Source of the DNA: Bradyrhizobium huanghuaihaiense
GTDB taxonomy: Bacteria; Pseudomonadota; Alphaproteobacteria; Rhizobiales; Xanthobacteraceae
Assembly (NCBI RefSeq): GCF_007830635.1
Contig: NZ_VLLA01000024.1
Location: forward strand, 59,180-123,179
Direction of reading: 5' to 3'
Length of the DNA stretch: 64,000 bases
Shown here: in pieces, positions 26,259-35,151 of the stretch
Layout of the letters: every line of letters begins with the position of its first letter
Position numbering within the stretch: position 1 is the first letter of the stretch
The notes under the pieces: model-generated
The model's input: only the letters and a program-made list of their open reading frames with translations
Databases searched by the model: none
Told to the model about the DNA's origin: nothing
Made by a program: the position numbers and the translations under genes

Positions 26259-26477
26259 TTAACGCGTCAGCCTGCGTTGATAGCCGCAAGATAGCGTAAC
26301 GGAGCGTAGCAAAAATACTTGCGGCTCTCGGCCGCAGGTACACTGACCAATCGCGAAGATCGGAAGGTCGTCCTTGTAGGAAGTGTCTTTGGTTAGAAAT
26401 GCCTTGAGCTGATCGTCTCCCAACCCGTATCCGTTGTCTTTGCAGGAAACGATCATGGACTCTCGGTCGTCGAGCAT
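26259..26477 (-). CDS. Small hypothetical protein, possible second gene of a two-gene unit
   Basis: A 72-residue reading beginning MLDDRESMIVSCKDNGYGLG, hydrophilic at first, with three Cys residues later. It lies 15 bp after the stop of another small reverse-strand frame (26493-26651), which suggests a short operon. The ribosome site is weak and no family is recognised. It is reported as a candidate because codon use and hydrophilicity look more natural than in the other frames. Confidence 0.3.
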   Translation of the reverse strand: MLDDRESMIVSCKDNGYGLGDDQLKAFLTKDTSYKDDLPIFAIGQCTCGREPQVFLLRSVTLSCGYQRRLTR

Positions 26478-26492
26478 GTCAGCTCGAATAAA

Positions 26493-26651
26493 TTAGACGT
26501 CGATTTCAACCAGCATGTCCGTTTCAGAGGCGTCTTCGTGCTTGCGGATAAGGAATGAGTCGGTCGCATTTGAGATCGGTTCCTCAAAAACGACATACAG
26601 GTTCGAGCTGATCTTCGTATTCTTGATGCTGCCCCTGATATCGAACGTCAT
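26493..26651 (-). CDS. Small hypothetical protein (52 aa)
   Basis: A short frame reading MTFDIRGSIKNTKISSNLYV, then VFEEPISNATDSFLIRKHED and ending LVEIDV. It shows beta-strand-like alternation and few rare codons. The frame stays open a further 20 residues upstream to a stop without a better start. No homologue is recognised. Together with 26259-26477 it could form a two-gene unit. Confidence 0.3.
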   Translation of the reverse strand: MTFDIRGSIKNTKISSNLYVVFEEPISNATDSFLIRKHEDASETDMLVEIDV

Positions 26652-26979
26652 TTTCGTTTCAATCGCTGACGTTGTGGTCTGTGGAGGATCGTTCTGCCGG
26701 TGTGTGGGACGTCAAGTCAAGCTGTCGTATGAAAATGGCGAAAGCACCCGCCAGTTGGCTCCGATGTTCAGTTCCCCTTGTTTGCGCGCGCACTAACTTT
26801 CCGAGCTGGTCCATCGGGTTACGCAGCCTGTTGCTCCGATGATATGGCGAATTCCGGCGGTGCGCCTTTGAGGGGAAAGCCTTCCCCCTGGTCGGCGCCG
26901 CGGTCGCCGACGCACCCCCTTCTGCGGGGAGACCCCGCAACGCCCCCATTAGAGTGAGAGGACGGATCGGCTTCGCCGT
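26652..26979. other. Intergenic region before the ICE replication/partition block
   Basis: No gene is supported. GC jumps after about 26,840, marking entry to the ICE backbone. A hairpin with 7-bp arms TGCGGGG / CCCCGCA and 3-nt loop lies at 26933-26949. GTCGGCG and CGCCGAC form another dyad at 26891-26911. Confidence 0.5.
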
Positions 26980-27019
26980 GACGGGTTGATGATCGGAGGA
27001 GAGGCCTCCGGCGCCCGTC
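26980..27019 (+). promoter_or_regulatory. Structured RNA leader, copy 1 (before DUF932 gene)
   Basis: An outer stem GACGGG (26980-26985) / CCCGTC (27014-27019) encloses TTGATGATC, an inner stem GGAGG/CCTCC with loop AGAGG, and GGCG. The GGAG ribosome site follows directly and the ATG is 14 bp away. The same architecture with compensatory base changes recurs at 28349-28387, which supports a conserved RNA fold that could gate translation. Confidence 0.6.
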
Positions 27020-27033
27020 ATGGAGATTGTCCC

Positions 27034-28230
27034 ATGACCCAAGCAGAAGTTTTGATCGCTGCCCACGACTGCGCCGGCGGCTACAAGGTGGATGTGAGTC
27101 GCGGCGAGCGCATCGGCCGCGTTTCATCCGAATGGTTCTCGCGGCCGGCGGACGAACGCTATCTGTCCTTGTCGGATCTCTACTCCGCCGTGCGCAGCCG
27201 GAGCGAGCGCAGCCGGACCCGAACGGTCGAGAGCACCGCGATCCGAGTGGAGGCCAACCGCGACGATGCCGAGCGCCTGACGCTGATGCTACCCGGTTGC
27301 GACGCGCCGATCGCGCCGACTCATTGGAGCTTCGGTCAACTTGCCAGCTTGGTCGGAGCGCCGGCGGCTTACCTCCGTCAGCTTCCGGCACCGCTCGCTG
27401 GCATCAACCTGCAGTTCGGCCTCAGCTTTCATCGAGCCGAGCAGATAAAAACGCTTGAGGTGCAGGGCAGTCGCCTCGAGCTTCGCGCCGCGACGGGTCC
27501 GGAATATGGGCGTATATTTGACCACGAACTCGTGGCAGCTGTTCAGCGCATCGCCGGCAATGGCACGGGTGACACGCGCTGGAAGGTCCCAGGCGTGCTT
27601 GATTGGTCGACTGGCGTTTACAACCCGCGCGTCGACATCACCCAGGATACGACGACGCTCTACGCCTCCGATCGCGATGTCTTCCTGTTTCTGGTCGACG
27701 ACCTCAATCCGATCGAGGCCGGCCGGCTGCCCGACGGCTTGCCGGACCTCTACTTCCGCGGCTTCTACTGCTGGAATTCCGAGGTGGGCGCGAAGACGCT
27801 CGGCATAGCGAGCTTCTATCTTCGCGCCGTCTGTCAGAATCGGAATTTGTGGGGTGTTCAGGATTTCGAGGAGATCACCATCCGCCATTCGAAATACGCC
27901 GCGACGCGCTTCGCCCATGAGGCGGCGCCGGCGCTGACACGCTTCGCGAACTCTTCGCCGATGCCCTTCGTCAACGGCATCAAATCGGCGCGGGAGCGGA
28001 TCGTCGCCCGGACCGACGAGGACCGCAGCGAGTTTCTGCGCAAGGGCGGCTTCTCCAAGACCGAGACGGCGAAGATCATCGACACAGTTCTGTCCGAGGA
28101 AGGCCGGAAGCCCGAGAGCGTGTTTGATTTCGTCCAGGGCATCACAGCCGTCGCGCGCGACAAGACTCATCAGGACGCACGACTCGACATGGAGGCACGG
28201 GCGAAGAAGCTGCTCGACCGCGCGGCCTGA
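27034..28230 (+). CDS. DUF932 (phage/plasmid-like) protein
   Basis: A 398-residue member of DUF932, common on rhizobial ICEs and plasmids next to parB-like and Toprim genes. Recognisable stretches are HWSFGQLASLVGAPAAYLRQ, LELRAATGPEYGRIFDHELV, ASDRDVFLFLVDDLNPIEAG and FCWN-type FYCWNSEVGAKTLGIASFYL. The biochemical function is not established; a role in element replication or maintenance is assumed from context. ATG 27034 follows the GGAG and structured leader. The downstream spacer of about 170 bp carries the second leader. Confidence 0.82.
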   Translation: MTQAEVLIAAHDCAGGYKVDVSRGERIGRVSSEWFSRPADERYLSLSDLYSAVRSRSERSRTRTVESTAIRVEANRDDAERLTLMLPGCDAPIAPTHWSFGQLASLVGAPAAYLRQLPAPLAGINLQFGLSFHRAEQIKTLEVQGSRLELRAATGPEYGRIFDHELVAAVQRIAGNGTGDTRWKVPGVLDWSTGVYNPRVDITQDTTTLYASDRDVFLFLVDDLNPIEAGRLPDGLPDLYFRGFYCWNSEVGAKTLGIASFYLRAVCQNRNLWGVQDFEEITIRHSKYAATRFAHEAAPALTRFANSSPMPFVNGIKSARERIVARTDEDRSEFLRKGGFSKTETAKIIDTVLSEEGRKPESVFDFVQGITAVARDKTHQDARLDMEARAKKLLDRAA

Positions 28231-28348
28231 TTCCCGGACAACCGGAGATGCGGAACGGTGCTTTTCCGGTTCCGAGGCTTTCCGTCTTTCCTGTTCGTTG
28301 GCTTTGCGACGCCGCCCTCCAAAGTGAGAGGGCGGCGCTGCGCTTCGT

Positions 28349-28387
28349 GACGAGTTGATGTCGAGAGAGAGGCTCTCGGCGCCCGTC
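28349..28387 (+). promoter_or_regulatory. Structured RNA leader, copy 2 (before parB-like gene)
   Basis: Outer stem GACGAG / CCCGTC (one A-C mismatch), then TTGATGTC, inner stem GAGAG/CTCTC with the identical loop AGAGG, then GGCG, then GCGGAG and the ATG 15 bp on. Compared with copy 1, both sides of the inner stem changed together. A 10-bp hairpin CGCCGCCCTC / GAGGGCGGCG (28311-28338) lies just upstream. Confidence 0.6.
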
Positions 28388-28402
28388 GCGGAGTATCATC
28401 CC

Positions 28403-30496
28403 ATGGCGACTACCGTTCGCAAGATCACCCTTTCGCCCTCGCGCGATATCCCCTTCAACAGGCTCGTGCTGAGTCAGTCGAACGTCCGGCGCGTGAAGGC
28501 CGGCGTCTCGATCGAGGAGCTAGCAGAGGACATCGCCCGCCGGGGCCTTCTGCAGGGCCTCAGTGTCCGGCCCGTCGTCGACCAGGTCGGCGCCGAGACC
28601 GGCGTGTTCGAGATCCCGGCTGGCGGCCGGCGCTACCGCGCGCTGGAGCTGCTCGTCAAGCAGAAGCGCCTCGCCAAGACCGCCCCGGTGCCCTGCGTCG
28701 TCCGCGATAGCGGCATCGCTGAGGAAGACTCGCTCGCCGAGAACGTCCAGCGCGCTCCGCTTCATCCGCTCGACCAGTTCCGGGCATTCCTGGCGCTGCG
28801 CGAAAAGGGCCAGTCGGAGGAGGAGATCGCTGCCGCCTTCTTCGTCTCCGTCAACGTCGTCAAGCAACGCCTCAAGCTCGCGTCGGTTTCGCCGACGCTG
28901 CTCGACGTCTATGCGGAGGACGGCATGACGCTCGACCAGCTCATGGCCTTCGCTGTATCTGGCGACCACGAGCGTCAGGAAGTTGTGTTCGAGCGGCTGA
29001 AGGCGTCCCACGACAAGCAGCCCTACGTCATCCGCCGCATGCTGACAGAAGGCGCGGTCCGCGCTTCCGACAAGCGGGCGCTGTTCATCGGGGTTGACGC
29101 CTATACTGCCGCCGGTGGCACGGTGCTGCGAGATCTGTTTCAGGGCGACGATGGCGGCTGGATGCAGGATGTCGCGCTCGTCGACCAGATGGTGGCCGAC
29201 AAGCTGAAGGCGGAATCCGAGACGATTGCCGCCGAGGGTTGGAAGTGGACCGAGGTCGCCCCCGATTTCGCTTACGGCCACGCTTTCGGTCTGCGACAAC
29301 TTCGCGGCGAGATCGTCACCCTCACTGCCGAGGAGGAAGCGGCCCGCAACGCCTTGCAAGCAGAGTTCGATCAGCTGTCTGAGAAACACGCGGACGCCGA
29401 TGAACTGCCCGACGAGGTCGACGAACGGTTGTCCGAGCTGGAAACAGCTTTGGAGGGGCTCGAGAGCCGGCCGGTTGTTTTCGACCCGGCCGAGATCGTG
29501 CGCGCAGGCGTCTTCGTCAGCATTGGCGCTGAAGGCGAGCTTCGTGTTGAGCGCGGCTACGTCCGGCCCGAAGACGAACCGTCGGCGGAGCCGGAGCCCG
29601 GTCTTGCTGAAGAAGATGGTGAGGCCGAACGGGCCAAGGCCGCGAGCTACGAAGGCGGCGAGCGCAACGTGTCGGTCGAGCCCGGCGCCGAGCAGGAGGA
29701 GGACGAGGGCCTTTCGCCCATCTCCGACCGGCTGATGACCGAGCTCACCACCCATCGGACACTCGGCCTGCGTCATGCCCTCGGTGAGCAGCCGCAGGTC
29801 GCCTTTCATGCGGCCCTGCATGCTCTGACATTGAAGACCTTCTACCACTACGGCTCGGATAGCTGCCTGGAGCTGGATCTGAAGAGCGTGAGTTTCGGCG
29901 CCCAGGCGCTCGGCCTGAACGACAGCGCCTTAGCCGAGGCGATCCGCGCTCGGCACGAGCGCTGGGCGAAGGCTTTGCCGAAGGAATCGGCCGACCTCTG
30001 GGACGCACTTCAGGCGTGGGACGGCGACAGCCAGGCGATGCTCTTTGCCCATGTCGTCAGCCTGTCGGTCAACGCCGTGCATGAACCCTGGAATCGGCGG
30101 CCGCGTGCGCTCGCTCACGCCGACCGTCTCGCCCGGGCTGTCGATCTCGACATGGCTGCGGCGGGGTGGAAACCGACCGTAGACAACTTCTTCGGTCGGG
30201 TGACGAAGACGCGAATCCTCCAGGCCGTGGTGGAGGCAAAAGGGCAGCGCGCCGCCGATCGGATCGAGCATCTGAAGAAGGGTGACATGGCTGCCGAGGC
30301 GCAGACCTTGCTCACCGACACGGCCTGGCTGCCCGAACCGCTTCGCACGCTGGGCCGAGCCATTGGCGACGAACCGGCGGTCGAATCTATAGTCGAGGAA
30401 ACTCCAGAGCAGCCTAGCGAAAACAAACTGGAAGACGAAGAAGAGCGGACCGCCCACAATCAGCGAGCCGGTGAGCAGATTATGGCAGCCGAATAA
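28403..30496 (+). CDS. ParB/Spo0J-domain protein of the ICE backbone
   Basis: A 697-residue protein. Residues 10-130 are a ParB N-terminal (CTPase/Srx-like) domain: LVLSQSNVRRVKAGVSIEEL, IPAGGRRYRALELLVKQKRL, EDSLAENVQRAPLHPLDQF. A helix-turn-helix region follows (EEEIAAAFFVSVNVVKQRLK). Beyond about 230 come an acidic linker (DELPDEVDERLSELETALEG, EEDGEAE) and a helical C-terminal third. Length far above chromosomal ParB (about 300) is typical of the ICE/plasmid group paired with DUF932. No parA is adjacent; the ICE parA is at 41.1 kb. Translation may be governed by leader 2. Confidence 0.88.
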   Translation: MATTVRKITLSPSRDIPFNRLVLSQSNVRRVKAGVSIEELAEDIARRGLLQGLSVRPVVDQVGAETGVFEIPAGGRRYRALELLVKQKRLAKTAPVPCVVRDSGIAEEDSLAENVQRAPLHPLDQFRAFLALREKGQSEEEIAAAFFVSVNVVKQRLKLASVSPTLLDVYAEDGMTLDQLMAFAVSGDHERQEVVFERLKASHDKQPYVIRRMLTEGAVRASDKRALFIGVDAYTAAGGTVLRDLFQGDDGGWMQDVALVDQMVADKLKAESETIAAEGWKWTEVAPDFAYGHAFGLRQLRGEIVTLTAEEEAARNALQAEFDQLSEKHADADELPDEVDERLSELETALEGLESRPVVFDPAEIVRAGVFVSIGAEGELRVERGYVRPEDEPSAEPEPGLAEEDGEAERAKAASYEGGERNVSVEPGAEQEEDEGLSPISDRLMTELTTHRTLGLRHALGEQPQVAFHAALHALTLKTFYHYGSDSCLELDLKSVSFGAQALGLNDSALAEAIRARHERWAKALPKESADLWDALQAWDGDSQAMLFAHVVSLSVNAVHEPWNRRPRALAHADRLARAVDLDMAAAGWKPTVDNFFGRVTKTRILQAVVEAKGQRAADRIEHLKKGDMAAEAQTLLTDTAWLPEPLRTLGRAIGDEPAVESIVEETPEQPSENKLEDEEERTAHNQRAGEQIMAAE

Positions 30497-30514
30497 GCCG
30501 TCGAGAGCAACAAC

Positions 30515-30540
30515 AAGGTCCGCTGGCGACGGCGGACCTT
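30515..30540 (+). terminator. Rho-independent terminator after parB-like gene
   Basis: Perfect 9-bp stem AAGGTCCGC / GCGGACCTT with an 8-nt loop, followed by TTCTTTTTGG. It lies 19 bp past the parB-like stop and directly before the next gene, so 30559 onward probably relies on read-through or its own promoter. Confidence 0.8.
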
Positions 30541-30558
30541 TTCTTTTTGGGGATGACG

Positions 30559-31611
30559 ATGGCCGATAACGCACACGATCTCGCACGGCGTCTCGGCCGG
30601 CAGGCTGAGTCCGTGTGCCGTCACTACCTCTCTGCCGGACGACGGGAAGGTAGCTATTGGCTCGTCGGCGACGTCCGCAATACGCCTGGCCGCTCAATGT
30701 TCGTGCGGCTCAAGCAGTCGGCGAAGGGAGCCGCCGGCAAATGGACCGATGCCGCCACCGGGGAACATGGCGATTTGCTCGATGTCATTCGCGAGAGTTG
30801 CCGCCTGGTCGACTTCAAGAACGTCCTCGACGAGGCGCGCTTGTTTCTCAGCTTGCCGCATCCAGAGCCCGAGCCCAATCAGCCGCGGCTCCGCAATTCC
30901 AGCGCGGCACGAGGATCGCCGGAGGCCGCTCGTCGGCTCTTTGCCATGTCGCAGCCGATCGAACGCACACTCATAGAAGCGTATCTCCGCAATCGCGGCA
31001 TTACGTCTTTGCACGAAACCGGAAGCCTGCGCTTTCACCCACGTTGCTACTACCGGCCCGACGACCACAGCCCGACCGAGACCTGGCCGGCGATGATCGC
31101 CGCCGTCACCGATCTGTCCGGCGAGCTGGCTGGCGTACACCGCACCTGGCTCGACCCGCATGGTTTCAGCGAGGCGACGCTGGGCAAGGCGCCAATCGAC
31201 ACGCCAAAGCGGGCGATGGGCGACCTGCTTGGTCACGCTGTTCGATTTGGCGTCGCTGGTGAAGTCATGGCGGCCGGTGAGGGCATCGAGACGATGCTGT
31301 CGCTCCGCTGCGCCCTGCCGACCATGCCGATGGTCGCAGCTCTCTCGGCAGCGCATCTCTCCGCCGTCCTTCTTCCGGATACGCTCCGCCGGCTCTACAT
31401 CGCCCGGGACGACGATCCTGCCGGTGACGGCGCCATGGCGACCTTGATGGATCGGGCGCAGGAGGCCGGCATCGAGGCAATCGTGATCTCGCCACAGCTT
31501 GGCGACTTCAACGAGGATCTTCGCCTGCTCGGATTTGACGCCCTTCGGGCCGCAAGCCGCGTACAGATCGCGGCGCAGGACGTCGCGCGCTTTATGGAGC
31601 TGGCGGCATAG
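30559..31611 (+). CDS. Toprim-domain primase-like protein (DUF7146 type)
   Basis: A 350-residue protein, MADNAHDLARRLGRQAESVC at the start. The N-terminal zinc-free primase-like region includes NGxx-type KGAAGKWTDAATGEHGDLLD. The C-terminal Toprim domain carries Glu in VMAAGEGIETMLSLRC and the DxD in YIARDDDPAGDGAM. Such proteins are short, helicase-lacking relatives of phage primases and help ICE single-strand replication after transfer. Of the tandem ATGs at 30553 and 30559, the latter has GGGG at better spacing. Confidence 0.82.
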   Translation: MADNAHDLARRLGRQAESVCRHYLSAGRREGSYWLVGDVRNTPGRSMFVRLKQSAKGAAGKWTDAATGEHGDLLDVIRESCRLVDFKNVLDEARLFLSLPHPEPEPNQPRLRNSSAARGSPEAARRLFAMSQPIERTLIEAYLRNRGITSLHETGSLRFHPRCYYRPDDHSPTETWPAMIAAVTDLSGELAGVHRTWLDPHGFSEATLGKAPIDTPKRAMGDLLGHAVRFGVAGEVMAAGEGIETMLSLRCALPTMPMVAALSAAHLSAVLLPDTLRRLYIARDDDPAGDGAMATLMDRAQEAGIEAIVISPQLGDFNEDLRLLGFDALRAASRVQIAAQDVARFMELAA

Positions 31612-31750
31612 CCGAAACGGGATGAGGGGCGACGCGGCCGCTTCGTTACCGCACGGTCGGTGAACGTGTTTCCCCTCGGCGCCAGAGGACTGCCCCACGG
31701 CCTTCTGAGAGGGCGATCGGGCGGCAGGCGGCCCGGACCGGCAACCTCGT

Positions 31751-31813
31751 GGGCCGACTATTTTCCGTCGGCGGCAGAGCCGCCTTTACATCGCGAGACA
31801 AAATAGTCGGCCC
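31751..31813. repeat. Nested dyad: 14-bp inverted repeat enclosing a hairpin
   Basis: GGGCCGACTATTTT (31751-31764) and AAAATAGTCGGCCC (31800-31813) are perfect 14-bp arms; the 35-bp interior holds GGCGGC-AGA-GCCGCC. It occupies the 326-bp gap (31612-31937) between two ICE genes, where nothing else is recognised. A long cruciform, a structured RNA or a small repeat element are all possible. Confidence 0.65.
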
Positions 31814-31937
31814 CCTTCGGTCCTCCGCCAAGGCTCCGGCCCTCCGCTGCGCTGCGGGTGCAAGTCCGTTCCGCCTGCCGCTTTCGTCGCCATGAAGGCC
31901 GCGATGGGCGCGGTCGATCCGACGAGGGAAAACCGCA

Positions 31938-32867
31938 ATGACCGCCGACCACGACAACGATTTCGAGCCGCACCACAGCTCATCCCCGACCGACCAGGTC
32001 CTCCAGGAACTCCAGCTCCATGGCTACCGTCCCTTCCACGATGATCCCGATCCCCGGGGGCTTCCTGAAGCGCGAATCCTCGCCGGCAGCGTCGCCGACA
32101 TCTTCGATGCCCTGGTGGTGGCGCTGTCCGATACCCGTCTTGAGCCCGACCTCGACGACCTGCTCTGGTCGATGGTAAACGTCTTCCATCGTGCGATCGA
32201 CAGGATCGAGCTCGAGCTCGACGATAACGAGCTGGCCCAGCAGCGCTCGCAGCGGGAGCAGGACGGCAGCGAAATCAAATCCGTCGAGCTGGAGCGTCTG
32301 ACGGCAGAAGGGCAAACGCTGATCGAGCGACGCAACGCCTTCGAGCTGATGCGCGACCAGGCCGCCGACGAGTTCGAACGCCACGCCCATTCCGCATGGC
32401 GGCCGCGCAACGGATCGAAGGTCAACCACCGCAATCTGACGTCAGCGATGATCGACAGCCGCGATTTCCTGGCCGCGAAGAAGCGCGCCGAAAATCAGGT
32501 GCTCATGCCACGCGGACCGAAAGTCGCGCTCACCGGTGGACTCGACTTCAACGACTACCGGCTAATTTGGGCTAAGCTCGACCAGGTGCACGCCAAGCAC
32601 CCGGACATGGTGCTGCTGCACGGCGGATCGCCCAAGGGCGCCGAGCTGATTGCCGCCAAGTGGGCCGACAATCGCAAGGTCCCGCAGATCGCCTTCAAGC
32701 CCGACTGGACAAAGCACGCCAAGGCCGCGCCGTTCAAACGCAACGATGCGATGCTGGAGACGCTACCCATCGGCGTGATGCACTTTCCTGGCACCGGCAT
32801 CCAAGACAATCTCGCTGACAAAGCGAAGAAGCTAGGCATCCCGGTCTGGAGGTACGGCGGCTCGTGA
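31938..32867 (+). CDS. DUF2493 (SLOG-superfamily) protein
   Basis: A 309-residue protein. The N-terminal two thirds are helical and acidic (DDLLWSMVNVFHRAIDRIEL, LTAEGQTLIERRNAFELM). The C-terminal DUF2493 domain begins PKVALTGGLDFNDYRLIWAK and continues VLLHGGSPKGAELIAAKWAD, a Rossmann-like SLOG nucleotide-binding fold. It is widespread on rhizobial ICEs beside DUF932/parB/Toprim genes. SLOG proteins bind nucleotide-derived ligands; the job here is unknown. It is followed 75 bp later by a convergent gene. Confidence 0.82.
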   Translation: MTADHDNDFEPHHSSSPTDQVLQELQLHGYRPFHDDPDPRGLPEARILAGSVADIFDALVVALSDTRLEPDLDDLLWSMVNVFHRAIDRIELELDDNELAQQRSQREQDGSEIKSVELERLTAEGQTLIERRNAFELMRDQAADEFERHAHSAWRPRNGSKVNHRNLTSAMIDSRDFLAAKKRAENQVLMPRGPKVALTGGLDFNDYRLIWAKLDQVHAKHPDMVLLHGGSPKGAELIAAKWADNRKVPQIAFKPDWTKHAKAAPFKRNDAMLETLPIGVMHFPGTGIQDNLADKAKKLGIPVWRYGGS

Positions 32868-32942
32868 GCGCCGCCGTACCTTGTCGTGCAGAACGACAGA
32901 CGAAATGAGAGCCCAATCGTGCCATGAAATGCCTAGCTGCCC

Positions 32943-33611
32943 TCAGGCGTCCTGATCATAGTAATGTGAGTCATCAATGGCGCCCGACGTCTCCAGCTCC
33001 GGCCGCATATAGCCGGTTCGACCGGCCACACGCTCAAATGTTATCATCGTCGTGAAAGCGATCGAATCCCCGTGGAACGGCTTATCCGGATCGTTCTCTC
33101 CATTGAGAGAACCTGAGACATTTGCCACGAGCACATCGTCTCCGACGTCTAGGCTTACTTTGTCTATGTAAAGCTCGTCAAAAAAAGCATTCGTCATAGC
33201 CATCTCACCCGAGAGAGCGTCCTCGATCATCATGGGATCTTCTTGAATGAAGGATACATCGATATACTCCTCGAGATCTCGGGTGTACCAAACCTCACCT
33301 GAAAAGTAGCCGTTTGCGTTAAGAAAGCTCGAGAGCAGCGAAGCCAGCTCGTCAACATTGGGTAGACCTGCAGGGAGACCATTGAGGTGCTGCACGCGCT
33401 GATCCATCAAGCGCAGATCAGGCATCAGGATCGCGGCTTTATCCAAAGCCGCAAGCTGATACTTCGGCTCGGCCCTTAGAGCCGCCGCGGTACCATAGCC
33501 GAAATACGCAGCCACGATCTCGTGGGCGTGACCTGATCCGAGCTTGCCGCCGGCCAGATCGTTGAAGGTCATACGCAGAAAGTCTGCGCACTTCTTTTGG
33601 ATGGTAGACAT
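32943..33611 (-). CDS. Hypothetical protein, conserved-looking ICE cargo
   Basis: A 222-residue soluble protein starting MSTIQKKCADFLRMTFNDLA. An N-terminal helical segment, SGHAHEIVAAYFGYGTAAAL, recalls a short domain found at the start of several plasmid-borne proteins. The rest is acidic (YIDVSFIQEDPMMIEDALSG, then LDVGDDVLVANVSGSLNGEN). No catalytic motif or family is recognised. The start ATG is the first in the frame. Confidence 0.65.
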   Translation of the reverse strand: MSTIQKKCADFLRMTFNDLAGGKLGSGHAHEIVAAYFGYGTAAALRAEPKYQLAALDKAAILMPDLRLMDQRVQHLNGLPAGLPNVDELASLLSSFLNANGYFSGEVWYTRDLEEYIDVSFIQEDPMMIEDALSGEMAMTNAFFDELYIDKVSLDVGDDVLVANVSGSLNGENDPDKPFHGDSIAFTTMITFERVAGRTGYMRPELETSGAIDDSHYYDQDA

Positions 33612-33906
33612 GGCAAATCCATTTCACACCGGCGTCTTAGTGGCAGTCACAAGCGCTTCATGACCACCGCGCGCCGGCAGAATGGTTGCCGTTCGGGTGT
33701 TCGATTGGGAAATCGAGATGCCGCCTTTTGGGTCGCTTGCAGCCCGGGCGATCGGCTCCTGACGCTCAATATGGTCATTTTGTCATTCGCCCGCAACCGG
33801 ATTTGTGACGATTCCGGTCGCTGGCATTTGCTGCTATACTGCGTTTGCGCCGTGGTGGTGGTGGAAGGCGCGACCGTCAGACCCCTATCTCACGGAGCCC
33901 ACCACC

Positions 33907-34329
33907 ATGATTGCCTTGGGACCACTGCTTATTTTCCTCGCCATAGGCTTCTTCGCCTGGCTACTCTTCACGCTTGCGGTCTTCGCGGTGCCCGTCTTCG
34001 CCGGCGTGACGATTGGTCTTCGGGCCTTCCACACAGGGGCTGGCGCTCTGGGCGGAATCGCGGTTGCGTTCGCGGCTGGCGCCGTAACCTTCGGCATCGG
34101 CCAACTCGCGCTCGCCCTCGTGACATGGGCTTGGCTGCGGCTCTTAATCATCATCCTCTATGTCGCGCCCGCGACCGTCGCCGGTTACAGCGCGACGCAT
34201 GGAATCGCCCAGATGGCGATGTCTTCGCCCACCTGGCAAACGGTCTTCGCGATCGCCGGGGCCGTTGCGGTCAGCATCACGGCCTTGGCTCGCTTCACCG
34301 GCATGGCCGCAGACGGGCCGGCAAGATAG
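33907..34329 (+). CDS. Small integral membrane protein
   Basis: A 140-residue protein with about four hydrophobic helices (LLIFLAIGFFAWLLFTLAVF, GAGALGGIAVAFAAGAVTFG, LRLLIIILYVAPATVAGYSA, TVFAIAGAVAVSITALARF). No transport motif is visible. ATG 33907 has GGAG 9 bp upstream and the first helix starts there; longer readings upstream are discarded. It lies between two reverse-strand genes. Function unknown. Confidence 0.68.
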   Translation: MIALGPLLIFLAIGFFAWLLFTLAVFAVPVFAGVTIGLRAFHTGAGALGGIAVAFAAGAVTFGIGQLALALVTWAWLRLLIIILYVAPATVAGYSATHGIAQMAMSSPTWQTVFAIAGAVAVSITALARFTGMAADGPAR

Positions 34330-34377
34330 CGCTTGACGCCGGGCTGATATCAATACCGGGGCGGGCCCGGCAGGAAC

Positions 34378-35151
34378 CTAATCCGGCCGGATATCACGAA
34401 GGCTTCGAAGCTTACCGCCGATCGATGTGGACGCAGATACAATCAGCATCATGGGGCGTTCGAGTTCTTCGGCCAATTGCGGCATCTGCTGGATCTGCTC
34501 GCGTGTTGGGGCAAACTCCTCGATCCGCCGAATTTGAAGGCCTGCGCCGATCAGCGTATTCAAGGTAGTGCCAAGTGTCCTGTGGTATTTCAGAACGCCC
34601 TTGGCAAACCAGTCCGTCCGACGTTCGCCCTCGACGGAATATCGATTGACCGGCCAGGTTTTGCGGCCCTCCTCATCGGAAATCCAGTGCGGATGTGCCG
34701 CGGCCATGAAGATCGGATGCTCAATCGTAAAGACGAAATGCCCGTCAGGAACGAGCGTTTTGCGGATCACATGTACGAGACGGCCAAAGTCCTGAACATA
34801 GTGAAAGGTCAGTGCGCTGTAGGCGAGGTCGAAAGCCGCCTCAGGGAGGTCCAGTGTGTCGAGATCGGCGATGCGATACTCAATGGCCGTATCCGCTGTG
34901 TCCGCCCTGGCACGCTCGATCATGTTCTGCGACAGATCGAGACCCAGAACCGAGGCCGCGCCCTGCTCGCGCATCCAGCGCGAGGCCCAGCCGAAGCCAC
35001 ATCCGAGATCAACGACACGTTTCCCGACCAAATCGGGCAGCATGGCCCGGATCGCCGGCCATTCAGGAGCGCCGTCCAGCCCATGCACCTGCCGGGGCAA
35101 TTGGCTGTAGCCAGCGAAGAAATCGGGATTGTCGTAGATATTCTGCGCCAT
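34378..35151 (-). CDS. Class I SAM-dependent methyltransferase
   Basis: A 257-residue enzyme with the SAM-binding glycine motif RVVDLGCGFGWASRWM (motif I), acidic motif II ASVLGLDLSQNMIERAR, and motif IV/post region FDLAYSALTFHYVQDFGRLV and LVPDGHFVFTIEHPIFMA. This is a Methyltransf_11/25-type small-molecule methylase; the substrate is unknown. It is a single-gene cargo item between unrelated genes. Confidence 0.88.
   Translation of the reverse strand: MAQNIYDNPDFFAGYSQLPRQVHGLDGAPEWPAIRAMLPDLVGKRVVDLGCGFGWASRWMREQGAASVLGLDLSQNMIERARADTADTAIEYRIADLDTLDLPEAAFDLAYSALTFHYVQDFGRLVHVIRKTLVPDGHFVFTIEHPIFMAAAHPHWISDEEGRKTWPVNRYSVEGERRTDWFAKGVLKYHRTLGTTLNTLIGAGLQIRRIEEFAPTREQIQQMPQLAEELERPMMLIVSASTSIGGKLRSLRDIRPD

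Noticed and set aside
28520..29848. 442-codon antisense frame across the parB-like gene
   Set aside because: No recognisable domain and mirrors the codon bias of the forward gene.
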